Shown: positions 51,301-63,135, counted from the first letter of the stretch. The stretch is DNA of 64,000 nucleotides from Antennarius striatus (GCF_040054535.1 NC_090779.1:25248001-25312000); one strand, 5' to 3'. The notes: generated by a model not told the origin, from the letters alone. Translations and numbers: made by a program.

Positions 51301-54300
51301 CGCTCTCGCACAGCTCTGACAAACACAGCACATCCGTGATGAGTTCGTGGAACAGAACACACCTGACGCGCCTGACGTAGAAATAAAAGTTTCAAACTCT
51401 TTGCGTGACGTCCACCCACTGATGAGCGCGGTCACGATGTCGTGCATGCTCTCCAGGAAGCTGGCCAGGTGTTGCGTGGAGGTGTGGTGGGGGGACGTGA
51501 TCTGGGCCACCACCGCCGCCGCCTCGGCCCTGGCTGCCTCCACGCTCAGCTCGTCGGTCAGGATGTCCGCCAGACACAGGATCCCGTCCACCTGCGCGCA
51601 CACGCACGGGAGCGCGCATGAGCGTGGAGGGTTAAAAAGGACACGTCACACATGTGTGGTATTACCAAACAACACGGCATCAGCCTTAAAAGGGTTAAAT
51701 CATCCATCCGGTCTTATTACTATTTAAATGATTTTATATATTACGCGCTCCGTGCGCCTTGAACCAGATGTGCTGCAGTGCAGGTGTTTGTCCACATGGG
51801 GGCAGTGCTGCACAGATCAAGCCAACCCCACTCCAGCTGTGGCGCGTCGCTGCGTCCCAGCAGCCACCCTCATCCAGAAGGTTTTGGGTTCATATGAACA
51901 GAAATCATTCACATCCTTTGAATGAGTGTGGACCCGAACGGAACCCAAACGGAACCCTCCGACGCGTCAGGAGGAAACAGCCTGACCTCTAGGGTCACGC
52001 TTAGGGTCACCTTTCAGTCACATCATCTCCTTACAACTGTTTTTAATGACTTGACCCTCATGGAGGGAAAGTTTGGACCAGAGCATCCGGGTCGAGCCCA
52101 ACCCGACCCGCCCAGGCGTCACCTGTCAGTCTCCAGGGTAATTCCCTATTTCCGTCTCCTTGGACGTCAGCGGCGACGTGTCGGCACGACCCGCTGACGT
52201 GAAACCATCCACCCTCCCCTCCCGTCCCTACCGGACCTCTTCCTCCTCCTCCTCCTCCTCCTCCTCACCGCTAAAACAAACTGCACACTTTTTAATCCCA
52301 TCAGCCCTCTCTTCCTCACTCATGTTGGGATCAGAACCAGAGCGGTGACGTGTCCACAAAAGAACTGGTTCCACCTCCTCTCTGGGTTCTGATGTGTTCA
52401 CTCAACGTTTTTAAGTTGTTCTCATGACGAACAGAAAAAGCTTTTTCTGTACTTCCTTCATCCCGACCCGTTCTCCTCCTCGTCATCGTTACAGGATGAC
52501 ATAACGCTCCAGTTGGGGATAAAACTCTTTACGCAGCATCACCACCCAAAGCGGAACGCTGCGATCTCCATCACCCTCCACCGGTGACAGTTGTGTTCCT
52601 CAAGCCTGAGTGATCGGCGGCGAGCGTTTGGCGGCGCAGCCTCGCCTGACAGCCTCTCCTGAGGGGGGGGTGGGGGGGTGGTGGTTTGCTTTCCGTTAAA
52701 GAGTGTTCACACTCGGATGATTCACGCTGTCCCAGCTGCTCTATATGTGAACACAGACGCCACTGTGGCATCATTACTCAGGTTATATTTGTCTTTCTGG
52801 TGCGTCTCTTGTTTATTTGGGCTGAATTCTCCACGGGGAACAATGGAGGACAAACAAACCATGAGATGTCATTAGATGGATAAATACTTTTATTGATCCC
52901 GGGGGGAACTTTAGCTTTGCCTGCATAGAACAACACAATGAGAAGTCAGGAGGTCATGTGACGCGGTCAGGAGGTGCCAGATAATGAGCTCACTTCTGCA
53001 AACAAGGCCGCCAATCATGACCCATCCTGTTGCGCGTGTCGCTTGATTCGCTCGTCAGAAAAGACGAAAGCCGTTCTGGAATTAAACGGCAGGTTAATGG
53101 AGGTCGCCCCGGCAAACCTGGTGAACCCCGAGTTTCCTCAAGTTAACAGAAGGATGGGGAAAGTTTCCCATGGGGGGAAATTACTGTTAAACCAAGAAAG
53201 TGTCGGTTTTTAGGAGGATTTAATCAAAAATATGTGGTGTGTTACATTTATATTACATTACATTGAGTTACATTGAGTTACATTTATTAGTTACATCTGG
53301 CCCTTTGAGGACAGCCGTGATGCTGATGAGTTTGACCCCCCTGATTTAAGAGAAAAGGAGTTCTTTAAACTCTGCAGCGGGACGAGGTTTTAATTGTGAT
53401 GTGTGTGTCGTGTGAGGCGTTCACCTTGTCCAGCTGGCTGATGCCCTCCTCCACGCAGCAGATGGACGCCACGGTCCTCAGGGCGTGAGCGTAGAGCTCC
53501 CGGAAGCGGTCCTGCCTGCAGATCTTGAACAGGGCCACCACGGCTCCTTCCTGTAGGGGGCGCCAGCTTCAGGTTATCATCCAGTTCGTACGGCGAACGC
53601 TCTCCCTGCAGCTTGATAGTGTTTATTTAACCAGGGCCCAAAAATTTAAAAGTCATTTTCCACTTTGAGAATTTACCCACCGGTGGAATCAGCGTTCTTT
53701 AGATGTTTTGCGTCACAAGTTAATGTGGGAATAGAATATAGTTTAGAATTAACAAAACAGATTTGGGCGAGACGACAGCCTTCCCCACTGAATTCTACCT
53801 TTCACATCGCAGTCGGCTCTTGTCTTCAAGCAGGTATGATTGTGCGAAATGATGGATCAAATTGCTCCTCGCTGAATTGTGCCAATCGGGGGTCCGGGAT
53901 AGCGTTGGGCTAGCTTCGCTCAGCCGGTCCGCAAAACACAGAACCAATCAGACGGCTCCCACAATCCATCATGTCACGTAAAAAAAAAAAAACAGCCAGA
54001 ATATACATATTTCATGAGGAGCAGGTGGACAAAAAGATGATTGGCTCCACATAATGGCTGGAAATGTTCTTTTTGGATGCAGCTCAGAGTAAACAAACAG
54101 AAATAGCTGCTGTAGTGGCTGCGTGTCGGCGCTGATGACCCCCCCATGACAGAAAACACTTGCGGAATGAATTCCATTCAGTGATAGAGAGAATTACCAG
54201 GAGGTAGACGGACCCAAACTACAACCATTATCCTAATAAGACCATTATACCGGGCCGACGCGTCGCGTCCGCTGAGAAGGAAGGCCTCGCCGCCGGGGAC

Positions 54301-54626
54301 TGAAGTGATAATCACGCCGCCCTCCAGCCTGATTGCCCCCCCCAACACTACCACCGCCACCACCACCACCACCACCCTCTGCCTGCCTGATGGAGTTCCC
54401 CCATACCTGTAAAGAAAGAGATCTGAACATCCTTCATGTTGCTTCCATCAGAATATTGGTTCTTTTGCTTAAAATTATATTTTTTCATGTTGTGACCACA
54501 AAACGTAAAAATGGACTCTTTTCTCCTCAGATGTTTACCATAAACAGGTGATACAGAATAATAATAATACTAATAATAATACTAATACTAATACTACTAC
54601 TACTAATAATAACTATAATAATAATA

Positions 54627-54705
<79 letters not shown>

Positions 54706-54750
54706 CTATAAGAAGAAGAACAACAACAATACTACTACTACTACTACTAC

Positions 54751-54797
<47 letters not shown>

Positions 54798-57536
54798 GAG
54801 ATAGAAAGTGGTTTAATATCAATATGGGGAGGGTTCATAAACGTTTAAATTACTGTAAATAATGAGATAAATAGTCCATCGCTCTATCGCGGAATTAGTT
54901 AATCACGTGTGGTTCCTGGAACGCATTAACCGCAAAGAACGAGGGATTACTGTATTTTAAAAGAATTGATTAATCTGTTTTTGTCTCAGTTTAGAAAAAA
55001 AAAAAAGCTTTATTATTTGCTTCATTAGGAGATAAAAACACTGGAAGGTATTAGCCTGTTTAGCCGCATTGGCTTTAATTTAAGGTCATAATTTTCTTCT
55101 TCACAGACCGTTGGCTTGTCGGTTGTTTCTTTCCTCATCAAACGCCGAGCGGCTCGTTTGTTTCCACTGACGTCTTCCTCTCTCTTCCCCACGGAACGTT
55201 TGATTTCCCTCGCACGCATCCCAGCGTTCGCCGCATTAGCATCGCGGCGTGTAGGCTCTAAGTCTGCGCGTTTGCGTCCACACGCCAACGCAGCGTGTGA
55301 TTTCTTCCTGTTTCGTCGTTTTTTTGCACGATGTCTGACGTCGGTCGAGATTCAGAACCCTGCAGACGCCATCGCGGTCGCCAACGGCGACGCGTGTCGA
55401 CGGAATCCATCGTGACGACCAGTGAGGATGAGGATGGTCTTTCATTATTGTCACGAACACGTGGAGATTTAATGCATGCAAATTAATTTAATCACCCATC
55501 GTAAGTTAATTAAACATTTCTTTCATTTTCAAATGGATTTGTTGACTTGCCACAATTAGTTGAAATCTAATTTATGACTCTGTTTATTTGAATCTGCTGT
55601 AATGAATATTTTATCATTAGGAAGACTGCGATCGCTCTCTATATTAGCGGCTAATCAGATTACGCGCTTCGGAAAGGAGTTTAAACGTAAACGTCTGGCA
55701 TCAAACTTTACGTGGCGACAAAAGGCGGGGGGCGGGGGGCCCAGGAATGGAACGCTCCCACCCTAATGTTTAAACGGCTAATTGCAGTTACTCAAAAACA
55801 AGTAATGGGTTGGAACCAAGTGAGGAAACCGATCATGAGTTAAGAGCTGGGCTCTGACAGACAGATTGGCGCTGGCTAATTAATCCAACAGGCAGGTGGA
55901 GGACGGTTCGTAGTGGGTATTCATTAGCCGCCGTCGCCAACAGCCCCCCGCCCCTCCCTCCGACGCCTCATGAGGCCTCGGACAGCGGCGCTACGGAGGA
56001 TAAACACGCCCGAGCAGCCTGCCTCGGTGATCACGGCTCACGCCTAATGGGAGCTGACAGTATTGATCTGTAGATCTGGGCGTAAAGGACACGCGTGTGT
56101 GTGTGTGTGTGTGTGTGGTTGTGTGTGAGTGCCGACCATCAGGAGCGGTCTTATCGAAAGCGTCCTGGAAGCAGCCGCTCAACTAATGTCCCATTTAGAG
56201 CTGCCGTCTGGTCTGCGCGGCCTTATCTCGCATGGACGGAGCTTTTTAGAGGCATGTAGAGAGAGATAGCCGCGGATCCGGATGACGAGTCGGAGCTGAT
56301 CGCTCCGGGGGGGGCGTGTCCCAAACCGAGTCAGAGGTGGTGATGTCATCTCCTGGGCGAGAGGCCCGTGTGAACGGCGCACACCTGAAACCATCATCCG
56401 TCTCCCTGCTGATTTGTAACCGACGTCAACATCTCCGACCGGTTTCTACGCCCCTGAATGCACCGGTGGAGTCGGGTTCCGATGACTCCGGATGCGAGAC
56501 GGGCGTGTCCGCCGTACCTTGGCGATGATGCTGCAGAGCTGAGGTCCATCCTGGGTGAGGGACAGCAGGTTGCTGATGGCGCTGCTGATGGCGTGGACGT
56601 CGTCAGACGAGTCGATCTGTTTGATCAGAACCTGCCCAAAAGAAAATCAATGAAAGGTTTCTGCTCGGCTTTTCTTTCACACACGGTCTTCATTCTCCAG
56701 ACGATACGAATACAGTAGAACCTGGAGATATCCATCCGCTAACTAGCAGATGGATACACGGCTCGTATGTGGAGGTTCTCCAGCCTGTTAGACAGAAGCA
56801 TGAAGAGGGACACGAACATACCCGGATCTCATTGGCTAAGGCCATGTCGATCATGTTGCTGAAGGAATCGCTGACGTCCGTCAGGATCTCGTGAATGGCT
56901 TCCCTCATGGACTTCAGGAAGAACTCGTCGTCGGTGTTGAGGCACCTGTGGATGAAGAACCGTTCTGGTGACACACGGTCCTAGTCTCCTTCTGATTGGC
57001 CAGACGAAGACTTTTACCTCTCGGTGATGTTGGTCAGCTCCAGACACTTCTCCAGCAGAGATTTCTCATACTTCCCCCCAAAAGAAGAAGAAGAGAAGCA
57101 CATGAGGAAGAGATTTCTTGATCGGTCCATCAAGGTGATCAGAGATCGATCAAGTAGTTCAGTCATCACCTTCTGCATCTCGGGCGGCGTGCTTCGGGCG
57201 GCGCTGTACTCGTGCACCAGCGATCGCACGTGGCAGTTGGCCCTGACGGCGGTGCTGTGGACCCTCTGCCACCGCCCTTTCTCCAGTCGCTGGAACATCT
57301 TGCCCAACTCGGTGCTGACCACCAGCGCCCGGCGGAGCAGCGTCTGCAGGTTGTTCCTGGCCACGTGGTCGCCGGCGCCCACCCCCGACGACACAATCAG
57401 CTCCCCCTGCTGGGCGTCCTCCTCCACCCCGATGGGCTTGGCCTGGAGGACGCACATGCACTCCACCTCGGTCATGTGGCGGAGATCCTCCATCCAGCGC
57501 TGGACGGAGTCGACCTGGAGCGACTGCAGACGGGTG
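48166..57536 (-). CDS. insc: insc, Inscuteable spindle-orientation adaptor (eleven exons, nearly complete)
   Basis: Exons 57536-57170, 57070-57018, 56945-56822, 56631-56518, 53550-53425, 51591-51420, 51315-51137, 50983-50917, 50777-50622, 49319-49243 and 48294-48166 join in phase (1564 nt, about 520 residues and a stop). Inscuteable links the Par3/Par6/aPKC polarity complex to LGN (GPSM2)-NuMA-dynein at the cortex and so turns the spindle in asymmetric divisions. The N-terminal LGN-binding segment is present (VDSVQRWMEDL, ECMCVLQAKPI), then an armadillo-repeat body (e.g. AALANITFFDSMACEILLQL, QQKAAVTLARLSRDPDVAQ) and the C-terminal ESFV, a class I PDZ-binding end. Identity to human INSC as recalled is high throughout. 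The 5' end is uncertain; see the candidate exon at 63135-63077. Confidence 0.95.
48298..48354 (-). repeat. TG repeat acting as the 3' splice-site tract of insc
   Basis: In the insc sense this is about 28 TG units ending immediately at the CAG of the last 3' splice site. UG repeats at 3' splice sites are classic TDP-43 targets, as upstream of CFTR exon 9. No conventional pyrimidine tract is seen within 50 nt. Confidence 0.9.
49197..49239 (-). repeat. GT repeat directly after the insc penultimate-exon donor
   Basis: Sense-strand GT repeat with two interruptions, starting within the donor GTAGGTGTGTG. It pairs functionally with the TG tract at the other end of the same 948-nt intron. Confidence 0.85.
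49243..49319 (-). CDS. insc: insc penultimate exon
   Basis: Acceptor CTTCTCAG, donor GTAGGT, followed at once by a GT-rich repeat in the sense strand. Encodes AVPRLIELCRSPTERNNSDS and VLVACL. Confidence 0.93.
49355..49590. repeat. 21-bp minisatellite (ACCATTACAAACCCGTTACAA)
   Basis: About eleven imperfect units of alternating ACCATTACAA and ACCCGTTACAA in the insc intron, 36 bp beyond the exon at 49243-49319. The apparent frame rich in Thr-Asn-His-Tyr-Lys is repeat-driven. Confidence 0.9.
49591..50621 (-). other. insc intron between 50622 and 49319 exons
   Basis: Unique AT-rich DNA after the minisatellite. Nothing else recognised. Confidence 0.5.
50622..50777 (-). CDS. insc: insc exon, armadillo repeats
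   Basis: Acceptor GTCCCTCCAG, donor GTGCGG. Encodes GIERLLLLLGEKPSSPSPSE, GAACERVQQKAAVTLARLSR and DPDVAQTAIQLK. The segment AACERVQQKAAVTLARLSRD is identical to the human protein as recalled. Confidence 0.95.
50917..50983 (-). CDS. insc: insc exon
   Basis: Acceptor GAACCTCAG, donor GTAATC. Encodes VVTVLANLSVLEQCASEVLQ and EQ, like human IVTILANMSVLEQCASDIIQ. 67 nt, exit phase 1. Confidence 0.93.
51137..51315 (-). CDS. insc: insc exon, armadillo repeats
   Basis: Acceptor TGTTTGTCAG, donor GTGCGC. Encodes KLCESASCGEVFLLASAALA, NITFFDSMACEILLQLNAIQ and ILLQACRDRRRVDTPYSKDQ. The intron before it is only 104 nt. Confidence 0.95.
51420..51591 (-). CDS. insc: insc exon
   Basis: Acceptor TGCGCGCAG. 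The donor GTGGGT after 51420 was chosen because it restores ALIKLCE with the next exon. Encodes VDGILCLADILTDELSVEAA, RAEAAAVVAQITSPHHTSTQ and HLASFLESMHDIVTALI. Confidence 0.93.
51592..53424 (-). other. insc intron, about 1.8 kb
   Basis: Contains pyrimidine-rich TCC repeats near 52239-52266, a G-run at 52662-52682, a repeat at 52880-52960 (ACTTTTATTGATCCCGGGG, a sequence type common at fish retroposon tails) and the inverted end of a hAT-like element at 53250-53343. No exon seen. Confidence 0.5.
53250..53343 (-). mobile_element. hAT-like family A, terminal fragment
   Basis: Reverse complement reads CAGGGGGGTCAAACTCATCA, then GTCCTCAAAGGGCCAGATGT and ACTAATAAATGTAAC. This is the best preserved 5' terminus of the family in the window and supports the hAT assignment. 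Confidence 0.75.
53425..53550 (-). CDS. insc: insc exon
   Basis: Acceptor CCCCCTACAG, donor GTGAAC. Encodes EGAVVALFKICRQDRFRELY, AHALRTVASICCVEEGISQL and DK, matching human EGGVVALFKVCRQDSFRCLY. 42 codons, phase 0 at both ends. Confidence 0.95.
54557..54797. repeat. AAT/ACT trinucleotide array, about 240 bp
   Basis: AATAAT runs with interspersed ACT and AAC units on the + strand. Gives spurious poly-Asn and poly-Ile frames. Confidence 0.95.
54811..54957 (-). mobile_element. Dispersed repeat family C, copy 2 (inverted)
   Basis: The reverse complement of 35697-35850: GGGGAGGGTTCATAAACGTT, then GGTTCCTGGAACGCATTAAC and AACGAGGGATTACTGTA. It begins 14 bp after the AAT array. Confidence 0.65.
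56518..56631 (-). CDS. insc: insc exon, start of armadillo body
   Basis: Acceptor TTTTGGGCAG, donor GTACGG. Encodes VLIKQIDSSDDVHAISSAIS, NLLSLTQDGPQLCSIIAK, like human LVRKIDASDN...NLFSLTQEGAPLCRIIAK. Exactly 38 codons in phase 0. Confidence 0.93.
56822..56945 (-). CDS. insc: insc exon
   Basis: Acceptor CATCCACAG, donor GTATGT. Encodes RCLNTDDEFFLKSMREAIHE, ILTDVSDSFSNMIDMALANE and IR, aligned with human RCLQVENEHVLKSM...LALTREV. Confidence 0.92.
57018..57070 (-). CDS. insc: insc small exon
   Basis: Acceptor TTGGGGGGAAG, donor GTAAAA. Encodes YEKSLLEKCLELTNITE, matching human EKLLMEKCSELSAVTE. 53 nt, exit phase 2. Confidence 0.9.
57170..57536 (-). CDS. insc: insc exon with LGN-binding segment
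   Basis: Acceptor TCGTATCCACAG, donor GTGATG. The first base completes a codon from an upstream exon, so the coding region starts further upstream. Encodes TRLQSLQVDSVQRWMEDL, RHMTEVECMCVLQAKPIGVE, ED and a long helical part to STPPEMQK. The LGN/GPSM2 TPR domain binds this segment in the mammalian protein. Confidence 0.95.
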
Positions 57537-60094
57537 CTGTGGATACGAAGGAGACCAATCAGAACAAAGTGGCTCTAATTCATTAAGTTTACTACATTTA
57601 TTATAATCTGATGATAAATTATGTCGACTCAGGGTTTGGCGTCTACTGTTTGGTGATCGTCCACCAATAACTGCTGCTTCCTCCTTCCTGGAGTCCGTCT
57701 TTAGCTGTACGAAGCAAAAACTTCAGTCTCTAATGAACCAACAGCATCCTTCACCCGGGGGGGATCGAACCCGAGTCGACAGGGAGGGTGGGGTCCGATC
57801 CGATCCTCCAGGACCTCTGGGTTTCGTCCAGAGACATCAGGGACATTGCATCTTATTGAATACTGGTCGATCCGGTTCCAGGGATGCATTGCGGTTTTCC
57901 GTACACTTAAAACAAACATTTGTCCCAGACTGACAACAGCCAGCGTCATTACATAATATCCTCAGGGGAAGGTATTGAGTTTCAGCTTTTAGCCATAGCC
58001 GGTCGCACGGGAATGGTTGATTAGAAAGCCACAACTTCAATTATGTCTAATCCGGGATCAAACACCACAGAGGGCTGGCGGCACTGCAGGAAATCAATGT
58101 GGGGTGGGGTCGAAGGTCAGGCAGAGGTCTGACAGCACATGCACCCAGCTGACAGGTGGATTTACGGCGATTAACGGTCCAAACAGACCAGAATGAGGAG
58201 TTAACACTCGTTTATCACTCGCTGATTCCTCGACAAACGAACTGGGAAGTCACTTGGAAATTCTGATGAAGTAGAAAAGGTCAGATTGATTCCATAAACA
58301 GGCGGAAATCCTCACCTGTCAGGTGAGGAGGTGGACAAACAGTCTGGTTTCCAGAATAAACCTCCCTCCAAAAAGGATTAAGATGAAATCAGCTGTAAAT
58401 GGAGACTGGAGTAATTATTATGGGGCTCATTCTGCTAAGTGGGGTGAACGGTTCCACAGCGACGCTTGATTCCAGAATATGGATGAGATACGTGTTTTAA
58501 TTTGAGGTAATTAAGGAACTTAATTTCCCCTAAACGCTCTTTGCAAATCAAATATCACTGAACCTGCTTTAAAAACCACTCCATTTCTCACCATGTCTCT
58601 TTTTAGGATAAAGCAGCGACTCAAACTAAAGACGAGCTCCTGGAGCTAAACGCACGAAACAAAAAAACGTCCGAGCCGTCAGATTCCTCCGCAAACAACA
58701 TGAACTATACCTCTGACCCTCTGTCGTCGCTCCAAACCTTTTCTGGTTACATAACAGCATCGCATGAGGGTGAAGCGTCTGGATTTACATGCCCATCGCG
58801 TTACAAAAGCATCCCCTCACCGCAGGAGGAAAAAACGACGGTAATAATGGGCTTATTTTCCAAAGGAGGGGAAACTTTGCACATCAGCTCGCAGGGAATG
58901 ACAAATATTTACATGCGAGGCCAAGAGAGGGCCGGGCGACAGCAGCGCCATTATCCCAGACGGAGGTCATGAAGCGTGGCTTTTTCCTCGTCTGATGGCA
59001 GCTGTCAGTAAACCAGGAGATATTCCTGCTGCTGGCGTGGCTTCAATCCACGTGAAACTGTTCAATAGCAACGCCGAACGAACCTGACCGGTAATCGTTT
59101 GACGAATCCAGAAGGATTGCGTGGTTCTTTCACAGTAAAGCGGGTTGGAACCGACGCAGATGTCATTAAAACTTTACGGCGTGCAGGAACTCCGACCGCC
59201 GCAGGCATGAGAGGCAAGATGGAAAGTCTTGAGAGCTGACAAATTGTCGGTTTTGTATGGAAACTTAGAGAATATGCAGAAATCTGAGCAACATCGCCAA
59301 AAAAATGTGCAGAAAGCCGATGATTCAGCGTCATAATGAACCCGCTTCTCCTCAAACTCAGCCCGATCGCCCGGTTTATGGGTCATTAGTTTTCTTCAGG
59401 GGGAGTTCTGGTTCTGACTCATGTTGGGTCTGTCAGCGGGGGCTCAAAGGGGTCTGAACGGGTTTTTATTGCACACACAGAGGAAGGGCATGTCCTGAGA
59501 ACCACCTGTTAGACTCAGGGTGGGGGGGTGGAGGGTATCTGTCACTTGGGTTTAAAACACGACGCCGCTGCAGTATTTCATTGGATTTCATTAGTATTTT
59601 CCTCCTGTCCTCAGTATTCCCAACCCGTTCCCATTCAATCCACTCATTCCTGTCACCTGTGTGGTTTCACCCACCTGCATCCCATCTGCAATCAGGCTCC
59701 GCCTACTTAAGCTCTGCTCAGACGTCATTGAGTGAGTCTAATAAACCAACCAAAGTGACCTGTGAATGACGTGTAAAACGCCAGAGTAGCCCAGAACATC
59801 GTCACCCCTCACTGGGCTAAAAGAAAGGAAGCACTGCTACAGAACTGCCTGACCACATGTAGCCTTTAGCGTGTGCTAAAAGTACATCATGAATGACCAT
59901 ACAAGTGCTTTTTAACCACAGCATACTGAATCAGCTCGGTGTGAGATCAGCGCTACAGGCATGATGCTAGCGCTAGCACCTGTTGTCACTCAAACACGGC
60001 AGGAACTAGTTTTTGCTCACCAGTGGTCGCCCAACGCTCGGGTTGTGCCGTGTTCAACGCTTCATAGAACATGAGCAGGAGTTGAGGAACCAAT

Positions 60095-60330
60095 CAATCA
60101 ATCAAGTTTTGTTTACATAGTGCTTACTCATGGCAACAGACATTTCAAACCGCGTCAACAGACAGGAAAACCCAACTGAACCCTCCAGAGCATAAGCGAC
60201 AGTGGCGGGGAAAAACTCCCTCGTTGAGGAAGAAACTGCGGGCAGGACCCAGACTGTTTTGGGCGGCCATCCGCCTCGACCGGTTGGGTGTAAAAGAAAT
60301 AAAAGGAAGGTAAGGACAGGGTTAGAGGAA
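60095..60330 (+). repeat. Fish-type interspersed repeat fragment
   Basis: CATAAGCGACAGTGGCGGGG, GGAAGAAACTGCGGGCAGGA and CCATCCGCCTCGACCGGTTG match a sequence I recognise as highly repeated in teleost genomes. Its superfamily is not known to me. Confidence 0.5.
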
Positions 60331-60454
60331 GAGAGAGAGGCAGATAAGAGTCAGTGTCTTTATGGTTATAGTTGGACCATTTGATGCTGGCACTGAATTG
60401 GGGATGATAACGTCAGGTTGCGTTCACTGCTTTAATTTGTTCGTCCCAGTTAGC

Positions 60455-60501
60455 TAAACGCCAAACATCATACAGAATGAACCCATGATGTTTGGCGTTT
60501 A
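60455..60501. repeat. Perfect 16-bp inverted repeat, 15-nt loop
   Basis: Arms TAAACGCCAAACATCA (60455-60470) and TGATGTTTGGCGTTTA (60486-60501). This is the strongest hairpin in the window by arm length. Confidence 0.9.
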
Positions 60502-63076
60502 GGAGCTGACGTGTGTTCAATCCTCGACCAATAAAAGTGTGTTTGTAACTGGAGTCTGACTCCTGGTTCTTTCTGGGGTAGACTTTCCACAGACACGGTT
60601 AAACGCTTTGGGTCTGGACCGATTGTTCTCGTAACGTTCTTCTGGAGCTGATAAGGTCAGCCGGGACGGCGTAACCCTGACGGGGGCCGTCATGGTCGTC
60701 CGGTTGTCTGCTTTGCATGAATATCCAAGCTTGATGTAATTAGCAAACAAATGGAAATCTTTGTCGACGCCAAACAGAACCACAGTCCAGCAGGAGCAGA
60801 GCGAATGGAAACATGGACAGAATAAGCTGCAGCGTTTTCAAAGCAGACCATTGTGGCTTTGGCTCGGATTAAAGGCAGAAACAAGCGCAGTCTTGTCCCG
60901 GAGAGAATTTAAAACGGAGCCAAACAGCGAGGAGGATGTTCGTCCTCTGTTATTCGCTGTGAGAAGTTTGCTAAACTCTGCTTTCCTGAGCAAACGCATG
61001 ACGAATGGATCTAAGAGGAAGGTGAAGGCGTGTCTGACGGAACATCTGGTTGCAGAAGTCACGCCTTGAGTTCCCCCTGAAGTAGCAGCGTGATGAGGCG
61101 ATACCAAAGCCTCCGACTGGTGAAACCTGGCGGCGGGAGCAGACATCTGACTCCCAGATGTTGGAGATGGTCTCTCATGTGCAGCCAAACCCAGACTCAC
61201 CTAACAAAGACTGTTCCTCTGCTGGTCTCCGCCCGTCTCGGTTTAACTCCATCTGTTCTGACTCACGCTCCAGGCCTCGCTAGCGTCTGTTTGTGCACAC
61301 GAAAGGCATTAAGGTTGACGTCCTGCAGGGACTCAAACCATCTCCAGCTGACTAGCATCTCCCTGCAGTTCCATTTCCCTCCCAGTCTCACCATTACACA
61401 ACTTCCATCGGCTGGGAACGCCAACAGACAAGAAGGAACGCCCGATGCAACGTCGGCGCAGACACTCCATTGACCTCCAGTCATGCAGATATTCATCAAG
61501 CGAGTGTATTCCCGCTTGTGTTTGCATTTTACCACCATAAATTGCGCTCATGTCATCGTCCGAAGTACCGAAACACGTGCAGCACAAATAAAACGATGTT
61601 TGCGTGTCTGTATGTGATTGTGTTTGAAGGACACACAAAGCAACTCAGACGGGATGCGGTCGTGTTTGCGTGACGAGCGATTTCACATGGGGGGGGGGGC
61701 TTTCATTACACGTCTTCTGCAAACACAAAACTGTCAGAAGATATTTATTCACGTTTTATCACCCGAGCGGCGGCTGATGGAGAGGCTTTTCCCATTAGCA
61801 GAAAGAACAACCAGCAACGGCGACCCGGATATAAATCAGTTTTCAGGAGACTTTCCTGGAATTGATTTGTGCAACTACACAAGATCCCCAAACCTGTGTT
61901 ATTTAATTAATAAATTCTTCAGTAAATAAATCATTCTTATAATTAGGCTGCAATGAGTTGTCTATGAATACGGACCAAGCTGTTAAAACGTGTTCTGCCA
62001 ATCGGGAAAACTGTGTTAATGGAAAAGTGTCTGGAATGTGATTGTCTCGCTAAAATACAGGTTGTCAAATTTACAAGACTGAAAGAGAACCCTTTCCAAA
62101 TATTAAAAAATATCGTGCAATGAAATCATAAAAAGTTTCATTATTCAGCAAAACTGAGTGAAGATTTTTAACCGTATACTCAGCGTATTGTTCTCTCAGG
62201 TCCTAAATCTGATCTGATCGATTGATCATGTTTGATTGATACCCTTAAAAGCACCAGGTTCAGCTCTCGACCCAAAAATGACAGCATGTTTGGCGCGGGT
62301 TGTTTTCCTGGATTCAGTATCCATGGTCTGGTCGTCATGGTGATGACCTCTACCCGAGCTGTGACTCTGCACAAACCAGGCGCTGCTTAGGCAGCCGATG
62401 ATGCTACGGGTCGCTAACGGGCGCCGGGCGTGGGGCGGTACAAGCCACACGTGGCGGGGACGCCCAGCCAGGAGTGGAATTATTTTACTGCCGAGAGAGG
62501 AAGTGACATCATCATGTGTGCTTCCCACTCAAATCGCTCCACGCCTGTGTTGTTTCATCACGTATGACTGAACGGTTTTGCTGACAGCAGTTAGAAGAAG
62601 AAAAAGAAACCAAGTGACGCAAAACCGTCTCGTAAACGGAGACGCTTTTGTGGATTCAGAGCGAGAAACAAGCACACATTCACCTCCTCACACACCAGCA
62701 GGGGTGACCCAACGGAAGCCTGTCACCAATGTGGGCCTCCAACCCCGAACACCGAAGAGTTTTCTCAAACATCCCATCACAACAACTCCCAGAAGCTACA
62801 GGTGTGTTTCATCGCACTCCAAACACGACTTCCTAGAACTCGCTTTGGGGCGTCGATGCTAACGCGTGTCCAGGAAGGCTAGCAGAGCATTTTAAGACAT
62901 CCTGTTAACACAGATGTGTTTTTATGAGTGATGCCATTCAGGGGGTCGAATAATTATGAGCTGCAGTAACAGTTTGGAGATTAAACTTGTGTGCGGTGGC
63001 TATAAACACCCGATGTGCGGTTTATATCGCCAGTAAACCCAACACGTAATGGCCGTTGGACGACTCCTCTACTCGC

Positions 63077-63135
63077 CTCATCGGGGATGAAGAGAGGGAG
63101 CTGCTCTGGGGCGACGCCATCCGGTCGGTGGACAT
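63077..63135 (-). CDS. insc: Candidate first coding exon of insc
   Basis: A plausible acceptor GTGTTTCAG ends at 63154. ATG at 63135-63133 opens MSTDRMASPQSSSLSSSPM and reaches a GC-type donor AG/GCGAGT after 63077 with exactly the phase needed to join TRLQSLQVDS at 57536. Together this would give 540 residues, close to the known human isoforms (about 532 and 579). The residues themselves do not resemble the human N-terminus, so this is tentative. Confidence 0.35.

Larger units (their letters stand above)
53551..56517 (-). other. insc intron, about 3 kb
   Basis: Holds an AAT trinucleotide array (54557-54797) abutting a family C copy (54811-54957); the remainder is unique. The stretch 55440-55680 is AT-rich with TTAATTAA and TAAT cores and might be regulatory. 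A short GT repeat is near 56091-56117. Confidence 0.5.
57537..63076 (-). other. insc 5' intron or flank
   Basis: About 5.5 kb of largely unique DNA. It includes a repeat at about 60095-60330 (ACAGTGGCGGGGAAAAACTC, CCGCCTCGACCGGTTGGGT) of a kind common in fish genomes, and a perfect 16-bp inverted repeat at 60455-60501. No further exons found. Confidence 0.45.

Noticed and set aside
54527..54862. Poly-Asn/poly-Ile open frames
   Set aside because: Translations of the AAT array.
57750..57790. tRNA T-arm-like GGGTTCGATCCC on the minus strand (also near 13205-13222)
   Set aside because: No acceptor, D or anticodon arms can be folded around it; only a B-box-like word is present.
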